A stretch of DNA of 64,000 nucleotides from RYN-230 sp963782185 (GCA_963782185.1 CAWAJB010000013.1:391413-455412), one strand, 5' to 3'; counted from the first letter of the stretch, positions 17,848-26,217 are shown. The notes: generated by a model not told the origin, from the sequence alone. Translations and numbers: made by a program.

Positions 17848-18224
17848 CGTGGTAACTGGCTCAGAAGAGCGAAGAGCCATGTGGTGACCGCACACCCCAC
17901 GCCGGCGGAGAGCCGGCGATGGTGACGCGGGTCAAGTGGCGGGGCGCGGCGGAGCCGACGGCGCGGCGCCGGACGGGAAGCCGCGGGGATCCGGGCACAG
18001 CAGGTGGAAACCCTGGTGCCCCGCGGCGAGCCATCCGCTGCCCTCACGCCGCCCGGTTCCGCGACCGGATCGGCTGACACGGTAGCTGGCCCGGTGGATG
18101 GGTAGCGAGCCCTACCGTGGTAGCAGACCGCCTGCTCGCCGGGAGCCGCCCATGCGGACGCGGGTCAAGCGGTGGAGCGCGGCGGAGCAGCCGCCAGCCA
18201 CCCGAGGCGCCCGCACGTCCGCTT
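17763..18224 (+). repeat. Degenerate tandem duplication, unit about 231 bases
   Basis: The segment from about 17763 (GCACAGCCGGCAGATACCC) through the end of the PAP2 gene to about 17993 is repeated from about 17994 (GCACAGCAGGTGGAAACCC). Matching landmarks are GGCGAGCCAcCCGCTG / GGCGAGCCAtCCGCTG, CGGCACCGCGACACGATC / CGGTTCCGCGACCGGATC, and ACGCGGGTCAAGTGG / ACGCGGGTCAAGCGG. Minus-strand translations also match (RRAPPLDPRHHRRL and RRAPPLDPRPHGRL). The second copy is non-coding and diverged. Confidence 0.7.
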
Positions 18225-18351
18225 TCCCGCCGTGTACCGGCGCCACTGCCATTGCGCGAGATGACAGCGCTGCGGCCAGGCACGGGATGCTGGCTAGAGG
18301 TTCACTGCGCCGGTAACGCGTGCCAGGCGCAGGGCGCTAGCCCACTCCCCT

Positions 18352-18448
18352 ATGGCGTTGCATATTCCCAGCCCGCCGTCCGCGGGCATCCATCTTCGCC
18401 CGGCGTACATCCACGCTACGGTCTGATGTACGTGATCGGTATCACCGG
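18352..18448 (+). pseudogene. lgt: 5' scrap of lgt (prolipoprotein diacylglyceryl transferase)
   Basis: ATG at 18352 reads MALHIPSPPSAGIHLRPAYI and, after a one-base shift, YGLMYVIGIT. This is the Lgt N terminus and matches the other lgt fragment in this window (MALHLPSPPVNGFHAGPAFI, then YGLMYVIGIT, at 46636). It stops abruptly at about 18448, where a methyltransferase fragment on the other strand begins. Confidence 0.6.
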
Positions 18449-18449
18449 C

Positions 18450-18620
18450 CAGCGGTGATGCTCCGCCGCCCACGTCGATGAGGCTGTCACCGGCGGACAC
18501 CCCGGCTTCGGCGAGCATCTGCAGGGACAGCGCGGGCTGCTGCTGGAACCAGCTGCGGCTGTCCTCACCCCGGGCGTATGCGTCGTCCCAGTGCGCCGCT
18601 GGATCTGGCTGTGGTTCCAT
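18450..18620 (-). pseudogene. N-terminal fragment of a class I SAM methyltransferase
   Basis: MEPQPDPAAHWDDAYARGED then SWFQQQPALSLQMLAEAGV and SLIDVGGGASPL: the last is the motif I SAM-binding loop. Family members are about 200 residues; here homology ends straight after motif I at about 18450, at the junction with the lgt scrap. The open frame continues to 18294 through unrelated sequence. Confidence 0.65.
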
Positions 18621-18711
18621 GTCCCACTATCCTGCCCGTTTACCCTGCTCATCGGGCCCGTCAGTCGCCGCGGCCGTTTCCTGACCGCGAGGCGGACTCC
18701 TTGGCTTGTTA

Positions 18712-19167
18712 CTACGCCGGGTGTTGTGGCTGCTGGGCCTCGACGCGTCGTTTCAGGGTTTCGACGTTGGCGGGCATTTCCTTGTGTGCCTGGCGGCGCA
18801 CGATGAGCGGGACGAGCAGTCTGCCGATGCCGTGCCCGTCGAAGTCGACCGTGATGGTTAGCCGGGAACTGGTGTCGGTGAGGGGTTCCACGGTGACGTT
18901 GACGGTGGCGCGGATGGGTCCGTCGATGCCGTGCACGCCCCAGGTCCTGGGCGGGTCGATGTGGGTGACCACGGAGGTAGAGGTCCGGTTGGCTCCGCCG
19001 ATGCGCCGGGTGGTCAGGCACTTCGTGCCCACCTCCGCACGGTCGGCCTCCAGGTGACCGTCGATGACACCCTGCTGCCATTCACGGAAGCGGGTGGGGT
19101 CGGTGGCGTAGGCGAACACTTCTGCTGCGGGCCGGTCCACCACGGTGCTGGCGATGGTCGGTGCCAT
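18712..19167 (-). CDS. SRPBCC (START/Bet v1-like) family protein
   Basis: 151 residues beginning MAPTIASTVVDRPAAEVFAY, with TDPTRFREWQQGVIDGH and IDFDGHGIG-like strands typical of the polyketide-cyclase/SRPBCC helix-grip fold, which binds small hydrophobic ligands. It starts one base after the preceding AHSA1-type gene stops and is the last gene of an ArsR-led operon. The C terminus is basic. Function is unknown. Confidence 0.88.
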   Translation of the reverse strand: MAPTIASTVVDRPAAEVFAYATDPTRFREWQQGVIDGHLEADRAEVGTKCLTTRRIGGANRTSTSVVTHIDPPRTWGVHGIDGPIRATVNVTVEPLTDTSSRLTITVDFDGHGIGRLLVPLIVRRQAHKEMPANVETLKRRVEAQQPQHPA

Positions 19168-19168
19168 G

Positions 19169-19648
19169 TCAGCGGTCCTGGAGCAGGGCGGCGTACCGGG
19201 CCAGGTAGAGCGGCCATCCCTGGTCGCCGTCGACGCCGTCGCGGACGGATTGCCAGCCGGGACCGTGCCGGCCGAGGTGGCGGTGCTCCAGTTCGACCCG
19301 GGTGCGGTCTGGTCCCTCGGCCACGAACCGGACCTCGACCTCGCTGGTCAGTTCCGGGTCGGTCTCGATCTGCCATTGCGGGCTGATGTCCCAGCTGAAT
19401 ACCACGCGGGCTGGCGGCTCGTAGGCCAGGATCCGCGCCCACCGGCACTCACTTCCGTCAACGGCGCGGTCGTAGATGTGCCCGTCGGCGTAGGGCTCGA
19501 AGACTGTCTCGGCGATCGGAGCCGCGAGCAGGTTGTGCTCTGGCGGCTTGAAGTCGCCGAACCTCTCGGTGAACGTCCTGAAGGCCTGCTCGGCAGGCAC
19601 GTTGACCACCACCTGCTTGCGGACAACGGGGGCCTCGGTCCGGGTCAT
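19169..19648 (-). CDS. SRPBCC/AHSA1-type ligand-binding protein
   Basis: 159 residues. VRKQVVVNVPAEQAFRTFTE, GDFKPPEHNLL, GHIYDRAVDGSECRWARIL and RVVFSWDISPQWQIE are typical of the AHSA1-like SRPBCC branch (the DGSEC-RWARIL segment is common in actinobacterial members). Its ATG overlaps the stop of the ArsR gene. Such proteins often form operons with an ArsR-type repressor; the ligand is unknown. Confidence 0.88.
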   Translation of the reverse strand: MTRTEAPVVRKQVVVNVPAEQAFRTFTERFGDFKPPEHNLLAAPIAETVFEPYADGHIYDRAVDGSECRWARILAYEPPARVVFSWDISPQWQIETDPELTSEVEVRFVAEGPDRTRVELEHRHLGRHGPGWQSVRDGVDGDQGWPLYLARYAALLQDR

Positions 19649-19968
19649 GGGCTCTCCTCCGTCGCTTGCCCGGCAACGTCTGCATAGCTGGCCAGGGCCC
19701 GCTGCCAGTAGGTGTCGAGCTGATCGCGCAACGCGGCCACCGCCGCCGGATTGAGCCGGTACACGCGTCTGGTGCCGGCCGCGCGTTCGCTGACCAGGCC
19801 GGCGTCCTTGAGGACCTTGAGGTGCTGGGAGACCGCCGACCGGCTGACCGGCAGCCCCGCGGCCAGCCGTCCCACCGCCTGCGGCCCGTCGGCCAGGCGG
19901 CTGACGATGGCGCGCCGGGTGCCGTCCGCCAGCGCGCCCCAGCCGTCACCTGCTCGGTCAGGATCCAC
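19645..19968 (-). CDS. ArsR-family repressor (no metal-binding motif)
   Basis: 107 residues. WGALADGTRRAIVSRLADGP and LPVSRSAVSQHLKVLKDAGL, then SERAAGTRRVYRLNP make a standard winged helix. The CVC or related metal motifs of ArsR/SmtB sensors are absent, as in the actinobacterial ArsR proteins paired with SRPBCC genes. It is the first gene of the operon. The GTG start lies directly against an 11-base palindrome, so the mRNA may be leaderless and the gene autoregulated. Confidence 0.92.
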   Translation of the reverse strand: MDPDRAGDGWGALADGTRRAIVSRLADGPQAVGRLAAGLPVSRSAVSQHLKVLKDAGLVSERAAGTRRVYRLNPAAVAALRDQLDTYWQRALASYADVAGQATEESP

Positions 19969-19990
19969 TAACAGTTAGATAAGCCTAACG
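19968..19990 (-). promoter_or_regulatory. Probable ArsR operator abutting the start codon
   Basis: CTAACAGTTAG (19968-19978) is an almost perfect palindrome (central base unpaired) and is followed by ATAAGCCTAA, which continues the TTAG/CTAA theme. The first base of the palindrome is the first base of the GTG start on the minus strand. Binding here would block transcription of the ArsR-SRPBCC operon. Confidence 0.5.
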
Positions 19991-20045
19991 GAGCGGCGGA
20001 CGTCAAGACCCTGCACGAGGTGGGCATGGTAAGGAGGGGACTGCC

Positions 20046-20158
20046 TGGCCGGCATCGCGGTGGTCCGCGCGGAGCCGGCGGTGTCCGGGTTGGTGGCCTC
20101 CGACCCGACGGTCTCCCAGACGATCGATACCGGCCGTGTGCTGCCGCCTCTCGACTAG
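20046..20158 (+). mobile_element. IS1380-type transposase scrap
   Basis: The + strand frame reads DCLAGIAVVRAEPAVSGLVA then SDPTVSQTIDT before losing homology and stopping at 20158. The string G-x-D-x-LAD-x-A-x-LR ... VASDPTVSR-x-ID is the N-terminal signature of IS1380-family transposases. Only about 35 residues remain. Confidence 0.5.
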
Positions 20159-20384
20159 GCGGTGACCAGGACGTGGGCCCAGCTCCTCGAGCCATGAACT
20201 GTCGGAGCAGGCCGAGCGCACGACCTTCGGGGTGGTCAGTGCGTAATGGCCGCTGCTGGAGCGAGACGACGACGTGAGGTTATGCCGCGAGACAGGATGC
20301 GCTACCTCGCGACCGAGCTTGTACCCGGATTGGACAGCGCTCCGGGCGGTGCGGCCGGCGCATACCGGGCGTGGCGCGCATTCC

Positions 20385-21002
20385 TCAGCCCATCATGTCC
20401 ATCTGATGCATGTCGCGGTGCCATTGCTGCAGCTGGGCGAGTCCCGATTGCCGTTCCGCCAGCATGGCGCGGGCCACCGCCCGTGCCTGTGTGCTGGCGC
20501 CTGAGCCCAGCTCGTGCCGGCACAGGGCGACCTCGGCGTTGTAACTGCTGATCATGGCGTCCAGCCAGTGCCGGTTGAACGACTGCCCGTGCTCGTGGCT
20601 GATCTCGGCCCAGTCGGCCGCGTCCATCATGCCGGCGCCCATCATCCCGGCGGGCAGGCTGGCGCCGGGCGAGTACGGCGCAGGCGTGGGCTGGTGCCAG
20701 CCGCCCATGAGTTCGCGCATGCGCTGGGCATCGCCCGCCTGCGCCCGCATGTGGGCTGCGAACTGCTGGAGTTCCGGCGTTGCCGTGTGCCCGGTGACAG
20801 TCCCGGCCATGGCCGCCGCCTGCCCTTCCAGCCCCAGCATGCTGGTGGTGAAGGTGGTATCGGCCGTATTGAACGCTGCAGTCGCAGATGCCGAGGCCGG
20901 GGCCGGGGCTTGCGTGCCGGGGCTGGCGCCGGTGCCGCAAGCGGCGAGGGTCACGGCGGCTATCACTGCCGCGCCGGCGGCCAGATTGTGCCTGGATGTC
21001 AT
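20385..21002 (-). CDS. DUF305 secreted lipoprotein, Met/His-rich
   Basis: 205 residues from MTSRHNLAAGAAVIAAVTLA with lipobox LAAC. The mature protein has DTTFTTSMLGLEGQAAAMAG, LQQFAAHMRAQAGD, MMGAGMMD, FNRHWLDAMISSYNAEVALC and HRDMHQMDMMG, which is the four-helix DUF305 (ferritin-like) pattern rich in Met and His. DUF305 proteins are often found with copper-handling genes. The start was placed at the signal peptide; the longer frame upstream has no support. A CsoR/CstR-type palindrome lies about 110 bases upstream. Confidence 0.88.
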   Translation of the reverse strand: MTSRHNLAAGAAVIAAVTLAACGTGASPGTQAPAPASASATAAFNTADTTFTTSMLGLEGQAAAMAGTVTGHTATPELQQFAAHMRAQAGDAQRMRELMGGWHQPTPAPYSPGASLPAGMMGAGMMDAADWAEISHEHGQSFNRHWLDAMISSYNAEVALCRHELGSGASTQARAVARAMLAERQSGLAQLQQWHRDMHQMDMMG

Positions 21003-21112
21003 GACGTCCCCCATTGCGCTAAGGGTGGGGCAATGAGATGCCCGGACAGGCCAGTTGTGGTGCATGCGGGGCGGCGGACGCGACGAGCGTGCCCGGTCAT
21101 TCCCGGTGGTAA

Positions 21113-21128
21113 ATACCCTATGGGGCAT
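21113..21128. promoter_or_regulatory. CsoR/CstR-type palindrome
   Basis: ATACCCTATGGGGCAT is one mismatch from the consensus half-sites ATACCC / GGGTAT seen throughout the window. It sits between the leftward DUF305 gene and the rightward dead rhodanese-TauE module and could serve either. Confidence 0.55.
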
Positions 21129-21163
21129 AGCGAAAGGGGGCGTACCGCCGAAGGGCACCTTCG

Positions 21164-21183
21164 GGCGGGACCGAGGTCCCGCC
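21164..21183. promoter_or_regulatory. Perfect palindrome resembling a DevR/DosR box
   Basis: GGCGGGACC GA GGTCCCGCC is a 20-base perfect inverted repeat with a GGGAC-N4-GTCCC core, close to the core bound by DevR/DosR-type hypoxia regulators. It could equally be a hairpin left from the 5' region of the dead module. No DevR homologue is in the window. Confidence 0.3.
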
Positions 21184-21184
21184 T

Positions 21185-21680
21185 ACCAGTCCATCGGCCG
21201 CTCCGGCTCCCGCCGGGCTGCGGGACTTGCTGCCGAACGGACGTGGTGACCTGTGCCGTTCGGGCGCCCGCTCCGCCCGGGCGGCCGCGCTGCTGCCCGC
21301 GAAGGCCACGACGTGGTCCACTTCTCCGGCGGCATGCACAGATGGGCGCGGGCTGGGCTCCCGGTCGTCGCCTCGGGCAGCCGCCCGGGACAGGTGGGGT
21401 AGCCTGTGGCCTGGCTCGCCGTCGCCGTCGGCTTGCTGATCGGGCTGAGTCTCGGTGCTCGGGGCGGGGCGGGTCCATCCTGACCGTCCCGCCCTGGTCT
21501 ACCAGAGCCCCCGCCAGGCCGCGACTGCCCCGCTGCTGGTGATGGGCATTGGCGCCGTTACGGTCGCGATCACGCACACCCGGGCCGGGCGGGCCAGGCT
21601 CAGGATCGGTGCGGTCTTCCGGTCACTGCGCCCTCTCGCTGGACTGGGCACTGGTCGCCGCCTTCACCGGGCGCTCTTAG
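21185..21680 (+). pseudogene. Dead copy of a rhodanese-TauE/SafE module
   Basis: The text mirrors the intact module at 49406-50549. Rhodanese pieces appear in different frames: SGARSARAAALLPAKA and HDVVHFSGGMHRWARAGLPV (intact copy: RDVVNLSGGMNAWARAGLPV). TauE pieces follow: GLLIGLSLGA, then SILTVP-like bases with indels, LLVMGIGAVTVAITHTRAGR, and a jump to LDWALVAAF. Several indels and an internal deletion of roughly 350 bases destroy both genes. This shows a past second copy of the module. Confidence 0.75.
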
Positions 21681-21804
21681 CAAAGGATCACCTGCGGGAA
21701 GCGCCTGCGTGCTAGCGGGAAGGCCCTACGAAAGCGGCAGGTGGCCGGGTGAAGGCCGGCGGGCTGAGCTGGGCGCGACGGGCCTCGGCCAGCCCCGTGG
21801 CCGG

Positions 21805-23277
21805 TTACCGGCCTGGGTCGTGACGCGCTGCGCCGGGTTCGGCTAGTCCGTGCCCGCGGCGGGAGGCGAGCCAGGCGGCCGCCGCCGCCATGGTGGCCAG
21901 GAACAGGACCGCGATCCGGAATCCCTTCCACGGTGAGCCGCCGAGCTCGTACGCCGCCGCGGTGAGCGCCAGGCCGAGGGCGGTCCCTGTGCCCCGGGTC
22001 ATGTTGAGCACGCCGCCCGCCATGCCCGATTGGCGTTTGGGGGCCGCCGCCATGATCGCCGCGTTGTTGGGCGGGGTGAATAGCCCGAGTCCAGCCCCTG
22101 CCACCGCCAGCCCTGAGAGCAGGGCCCACTGCCCGGGCCGGCTGAGCGCGAGGGCGATCAGGGTGGCGGCGACGACTGCCATGCCGGTGGCTGTCAGCAG
22201 CCCGGGCCCGTAGCGGTCGGCAAGGCGCCCGGCCAGCGGTGCCACCACGGCCAGGCAGACCGGCATGACGGTCAGTACCAGCCCGGCCCGGCCGGTCGAT
22301 ACCCGCAGCGCCCGCTCCAGGTAGAACGGGACCACGAGCAGGACACCGAACATGACCAGGTACGACAGCAGCCCGCTCGCTATCCCGGACGCAAACGCGG
22401 GGCTGCGGAACAGGGAGATGTCCAGCATTGGCGCGCGTGCCCTGCGTTCCCAGCGCACGAAGCCGGTGCCCAGCACGACCGCTCCCGCCAGCAAGCTGGT
22501 GATCACCGGCGACGTCCAGCCGGCCCGGTTCCCGAGCGTCGCGGCGGACAGCAGCGCCCCGACGGCCGGGATGAACAGGGCGAGCCCCGCCCAGTCGAAG
22601 GGCGCGCGCTGCTGGAGGTGACGGCTGCGGGGAATGAGCAGCCAACCGGCCGCCAGCCCCGCCAGGCCCAGCGGGACATTGATGAGGAAGATCAGCCGCC
22701 ATCCCCCCGCCGCCAGCAGCAGGCCGCCCGCCGCAGGGCCAAGCGCGAGACCAAGGGCCTGAGCGGCCCCCTGGATGCCGATCCCCCGGCCGAGCGAGGC
22801 GCGGGGCAGGGCCAGGTAGATGATGGCCACGCTGTTGGCCTGGAGCATGGCCGCACCCACGGCCTGCAGGACCCGGAATCCCACGAGGGCAGCCAGGCTC
22901 GGGGCCAGCCCGCACAGGGCAGAGCCGAGGATGAACACGCCGAAGCCATAGGTGTACAGGAGCTTGCGGCCGGCCATGTCCGCCACCCGCCCCACCGCGG
23001 TGACCATCGCCACCAGGACCAGCAGGTAGCCGAGGCCCACCCAGGTCACAGCGCCGAGGCTGGCGTGGAACGTGCGCTGCAAGGTGGGCAGGGCAAGAGT
23101 GACGATGCTGGCGTCAAGCTGGCCCATGAACGCGCCCATGCACACGGTCGCCACGGCGAGCCACGGGGCGCCCGGGCGCCGCGAGATGACTGGGGGGCGG
23201 GGTGGCTCGGTGACGAGCCGCTGAAATCCGCGGCGGGCGACCGTACGGGCTGCCCTGGCCGATCTGCTGGCCGCCAC
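21805..23277 (-). CDS. MFS drug exporter, DHA2 (14-TM) type
   Basis: 490 residues with about 14 hydrophobic segments. WLAVATVCMGAFMGQLDASI is the family motif (LDxTIVNVALP class), followed by LALPTLQRTFHASLGAVTWV, GRVADMAGRKLLYTYGF and GRGIGIQGAAQALGLALGPA (motif C). The closest recognised class is EmrB/QacA. It is transcribed divergently from a LysR gene, which probably regulates it. The substrate is unknown. Confidence 0.95.
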   Translation of the reverse strand: MAASRSARAARTVARRGFQRLVTEPPRPPVISRRPGAPWLAVATVCMGAFMGQLDASIVTLALPTLQRTFHASLGAVTWVGLGYLLVLVAMVTAVGRVADMAGRKLLYTYGFGVFILGSALCGLAPSLAALVGFRVLQAVGAAMLQANSVAIIYLALPRASLGRGIGIQGAAQALGLALGPAAGGLLLAAGGWRLIFLINVPLGLAGLAAGWLLIPRSRHLQQRAPFDWAGLALFIPAVGALLSAATLGNRAGWTSPVITSLLAGAVVLGTGFVRWERRARAPMLDISLFRSPAFASGIASGLLSYLVMFGVLLVVPFYLERALRVSTGRAGLVLTVMPVCLAVVAPLAGRLADRYGPGLLTATGMAVVAATLIALALSRPGQWALLSGLAVAGAGLGLFTPPNNAAIMAAAPKRQSGMAGGVLNMTRGTGTALGLALTAAAYELGGSPWKGFRIAVLFLATMAAAAAWLASRRGHGLAEPGAARHDPGR

Positions 23278-23382
23278 TCGTTCCTGCCTTCCGGGCCGGC
23301 GGATCCGGCTTCGACATCATCGTCGGGCTTCCGCAGGTAGATGTCGAATACAAGTTTTGGCTGATATCTATAAGATTTTCAT

Positions 23383-24351
23383 ATGGATCTGCGGCGGCTG
23401 AGTCACTTCCTCGCGGTAGCCGACCACGGCGGATTCACCCGTGCGTCGAAGGCCGTGTTCGTCGCCCAGCCAGCGCTGTCGCTGGCCGTCAGGGAACTGG
23501 AGGAAGAACTAGGCGCCGAGTTGTTCTACCGGGTGGGCCGCGGCGTGCGGCTGACCCCGGCCGGCCAGGCGTTCCTCGGCCCCGCCCGCCAAGCGCTCCG
23601 TGACGTCGATACCGCACGGGCCGCGGTGGCCTCAGTCACCGGCCTGGTCACCGGCTCGCTCTCCCTCGGCTGCCTCCCGACACTCGCCGCCGACCCGCTG
23701 GCCGGACTGGTCGGCCGGTTCCGCACCGGCCATCCCGGAGTGCTTGTTGATCTCGCCGCCCCCGAAGACACCGCGGACCTGGCGGAATTGCTGCAAAGCG
23801 GCCAGTGTGAGCTCGGGCTCGCCGAGGGTGCCTCACTCCCCGCCGGACTCACCACGCATGAACTCACCCGGCAGAGGCTGCTGGTCATCTTGCCGCCGGG
23901 CACCGTACGGCCCAGCCGGCTCGCCGTCGCGGAGCTTGGCAGCGTGCCGTTCATCGCCGCGCCGCCCGGAACATCCAGCCGGCGACTGCTCGATGAGGCG
24001 CTCACCGGGGCGGGGCTGTCCCCGCGCATCGCGGTCGTGACCGCACAGCGCGAGGCCATCCTGCCGCTCGTGCTGGCCGGGGCAGGCGCGGCGCTGCTCC
24101 CTGAGCCGCTAGCACAGGTGGCCGCCCGGCTCGGTGCCGTCGTGAGCGACCCACACCCGCCCATCACCCGCAGCATCGTTCTCGCCCACCGGCCCGGGCC
24201 CCTGGCGCCCGCCGCCCGCCGGTTCCTGGAACTCGCGACCACGCCAAGAGCACCTGCGCCGGGCTCCCAGCCGGCCCGGCCCAGGGCCGACGGGCCTGGA
24301 AGGAGACGCGGCTCACCTGGGACCGCGCGGCGCGGATCTGGCCACCGATAA
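23383..24351 (+). CDS. LysR-family transcriptional regulator
   Basis: 322 residues. The N-terminal winged helix MDLRRLSHFLAVADHGGFTR then AQPALSLAVRELEEELGAEL is textbook LysR, followed by the periplasmic-binding-like effector domain (SLSLGCLPTLAADPLAGLVG, LVILPPGTV, REAILPLVLAGAGAALLPE). The last ~40 residues are Pro/Arg-rich and unlike the family, perhaps a read-through extension. The 105-base gap to the divergent MFS gene contains the AT-rich stretch TTTTGGCTGATATCTATAAG, a likely LysR binding and promoter region. Confidence 0.95.
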   Translation: MDLRRLSHFLAVADHGGFTRASKAVFVAQPALSLAVRELEEELGAELFYRVGRGVRLTPAGQAFLGPARQALRDVDTARAAVASVTGLVTGSLSLGCLPTLAADPLAGLVGRFRTGHPGVLVDLAAPEDTADLAELLQSGQCELGLAEGASLPAGLTTHELTRQRLLVILPPGTVRPSRLAVAELGSVPFIAAPPGTSSRRLLDEALTGAGLSPRIAVVTAQREAILPLVLAGAGAALLPEPLAQVAARLGAVVSDPHPPITRSIVLAHRPGPLAPAARRFLELATTPRAPAPGSQPARPRADGPGRRRGSPGTARRGSGHR

Positions 24352-24422
24352 TGGCTAACGCCTGGCCAGGAAGTGACGAACGGCCCGGCCGCCGCGGGCC
24401 CGCCCGGCCATAGCGTTGCAGC

Positions 24423-24782
24423 GTGGATACTTCAACGGTCATTGAATCGTCGCCGGTTGAACTGACTGCCCGCCTCCCGGCGCTGGCTGACCCGGTGCGG
24501 CTGCGCATCGTGGGGGTGCTGGCCGGCGGCACCCGGTGCGTCTGCGACCTGCAGGACTCGGTGCCGGTGGCCGCGAACCTGCTGTCCTACCACCTTCGCG
24601 TGCTGCGTGACGCCGGCCTGGTCACCGCGGCCCGCCGGGGCCGCTGGATCGACTACCGCCTCGACCCTGACGGGTTCGCGGTCTTGTGGGCACAGATGTC
24701 AGCGGCAGGCGTGCCACTGCCCGCACCGACTGCGGCGCCGCTGTCTGCCCCGAGCACGCGCACGTCACCGCCCGCTGGCTGA
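24423..24782 (+). CDS. arsR: ArsR-family metalloregulator, arsenic type
   Basis: 119 residues from a GTG. ARLPALADPVRLRIVGVLAG, then RCVCDLQDSVPVAANLLSYH and LRVLRDAGLVTAARRGRWID. The CVCDL motif in the DNA-binding helix is the arsenite-binding site of ArsR proteins. The C-terminal tail is Pro/Thr-rich and overlaps another frame. It heads the arsenic cluster on the + strand although the next genes run leftward. Confidence 0.9.
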   Translation: MDTSTVIESSPVELTARLPALADPVRLRIVGVLAGGTRCVCDLQDSVPVAANLLSYHLRVLRDAGLVTAARRGRWIDYRLDPDGFAVLWAQMSAAGVPLPAPTAAPLSAPSTRTSPPAG

Positions 24783-24904
24783 CCCGCACCATGGTCATCA
24801 ACCGGGTCGTGGCCGTCGAGCCGCCCGCCCGCACCATCCGCTGCACCGTGTGCCAGGCCGCCCGCGACGCTGCGCCGGTCACCGGTTACGCTGCGGCCGG
24901 CTGA
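24686..24904 (+). CDS. Possible small zinc-ribbon protein overlapping arsR
   Basis: A 72-residue frame (+1 relative to arsR) reads TDCGAAVCPEHAHVTARWLT, RTMVINRVVAVEPPARTIRC and TVCQAARDA. Paired cysteines (C-x4-C-PEH, then C-x2-C) look like a zinc ribbon, and third-position GC is high through the part beyond arsR. It may be a real gene that starts inside arsR, or the true 3' end of a frameshifted arsR. Function is unknown. Confidence 0.4.
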   Translation: MGTDVSGRRATARTDCGAAVCPEHAHVTARWLTRTMVINRVVAVEPPARTIRCTVCQAARDAAPVTGYAAAG

Positions 24905-25074
24905 GCAAGGGCCCGGAAACCACGCCCTCCCGTAAGCCCAATCAGGGCCGGGCCGGGCTGCCGGCTGCGTTCAGCCTGGGAAGTACGTCCCCCGCCCGCC
25001 AGGCCCGGCCCTCGTCATCTCGGAACCCCATCGCGATCACGGCTGTCCAGGCTGCCCGCTCCTGACCGGCGCTG

Positions 25075-26217
25075 TCAGCCGAGGAGTTGCTTTCCGCGTG
25101 GGCCGGTTACCTGGCCGAGCATGGTGTGGGCGAGCTGCCGGACCTGGGCTGGCAGGGGCACATAGAGGTTCGCAGCGGCGTAGGCCTGGCCGGTGTGGGT
25201 GAGCCAGTCCAGCATGGTGACCAGGTCCTGCCCGCTGGCCTGGTCTGGCTGGTGGGTGTAGATCAGTGCCCAGCTGTAGCCGGAGATGGGGTAGCTGCTG
25301 GCGCCGGGCTGGTTGACGATCGAGAAGTCGGCCGGGGTGATGTCGGGTTTCCGGGCGGCGGCAGCGGCGATGGTCTGGGTGGACGGGAGGACGTAGTTCC
25401 CGGCCTGGTTGCGGATTTCGGCGAACGGCAGGACCAGGCCCTGGGAATAGGCTTGCTCGACGTATCCGATGGAGAAGGGGGTGCGGAACACCGTGGAGGT
25501 CACGCTGCCGTTGCCTTCAGTGCCTTCTCCGACCGGCCAGTGCAGCGTCTTGCTGGTGCCGACCGTGGCCGCCCAGGTCCGCGACACGCTGGACAGGTAG
25601 TTGCTGAAGATGTAGGTGGTGCCGCTGCCATCGGAGCGGTGCACGACGGCGATCGACGCGGCCGGGAGGGTGATACCCGGGTTGAGGGTGGTGATGGCCG
25701 GGTCGTTCCAGTGAGTGATCTGGCCGAGGAAGATGCGGGCGAGGACCGGGCCGGTCAGGTGCAGCCGGGCGCCCGCCGGGAGGTTGAGGTTGTAGGCCAC
25801 GCCTTCGGCGCCCAGCGCGACGGGCACCTGGGTGACCGGGCCTCCTGTGGAGGCTGCTAGCTCGCTGGCGTTCATGGGCACGTCGGAGGCGCCGAAGTTG
25901 ACCTGCCGGGCGCTGATCGCGGCGATGCCCGCGCTGCTGCCCACGGGGGAATAGTTCACGGTGACCGCAGGGTGCTGGTGATGGTATCTGGCGAAGGCCA
26001 GGGCGAAGAACGGGGCGACGTACGTCGAACCCGCCCCGGTGAGGGTGCCCGGCCCGCCGCCAGGGATGGCCGTGGCCGCGGTGCTCGTGGCAGGCGTGGT
26101 GGTCGGGCTGCTGCATGCGCCGAGGGCGAGGACCATGATCGCGGCAACGCATGCACTGAGGGTGCCGACACGGGGACGGTGAGTGATGTGGTGATGCCGT
26201 CCCTCGTTGGCTGGCAT
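25075..26217 (-). CDS. pstS: Phosphate ABC transporter substrate-binding lipoprotein
   Basis: 380 residues. The signal ends in the lipobox LGAC. The mature part has TLTGAGSTYVAPFFALAFAR, VNYSPVGSSAGIAAIS, FGASDVPMNASEL, AVVHRSDGSGTTYIFSNYLS and YPISGYSWALIYTHQ, the phosphate-binding loops of PstS. No pstCAB follows. PstS genes are recurrently placed in actinobacterial arsenic clusters, where a high-affinity phosphate binder may help discriminate phosphate from arsenate. It runs leftward, 30 bases downstream of the flavoprotein gene. Confidence 0.92.
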   Translation of the reverse strand: MPANEGRHHHITHRPRVGTLSACVAAIMVLALGACSSPTTTPATSTAATAIPGGGPGTLTGAGSTYVAPFFALAFARYHHQHPAVTVNYSPVGSSAGIAAISARQVNFGASDVPMNASELAASTGGPVTQVPVALGAEGVAYNLNLPAGARLHLTGPVLARIFLGQITHWNDPAITTLNPGITLPAASIAVVHRSDGSGTTYIFSNYLSSVSRTWAATVGTSKTLHWPVGEGTEGNGSVTSTVFRTPFSIGYVEQAYSQGLVLPFAEIRNQAGNYVLPSTQTIAAAAARKPDITPADFSIVNQPGASSYPISGYSWALIYTHQPDQASGQDLVTMLDWLTHTGQAYAAANLYVPLPAQVRQLAHTMLGQVTGPRGKQLLG

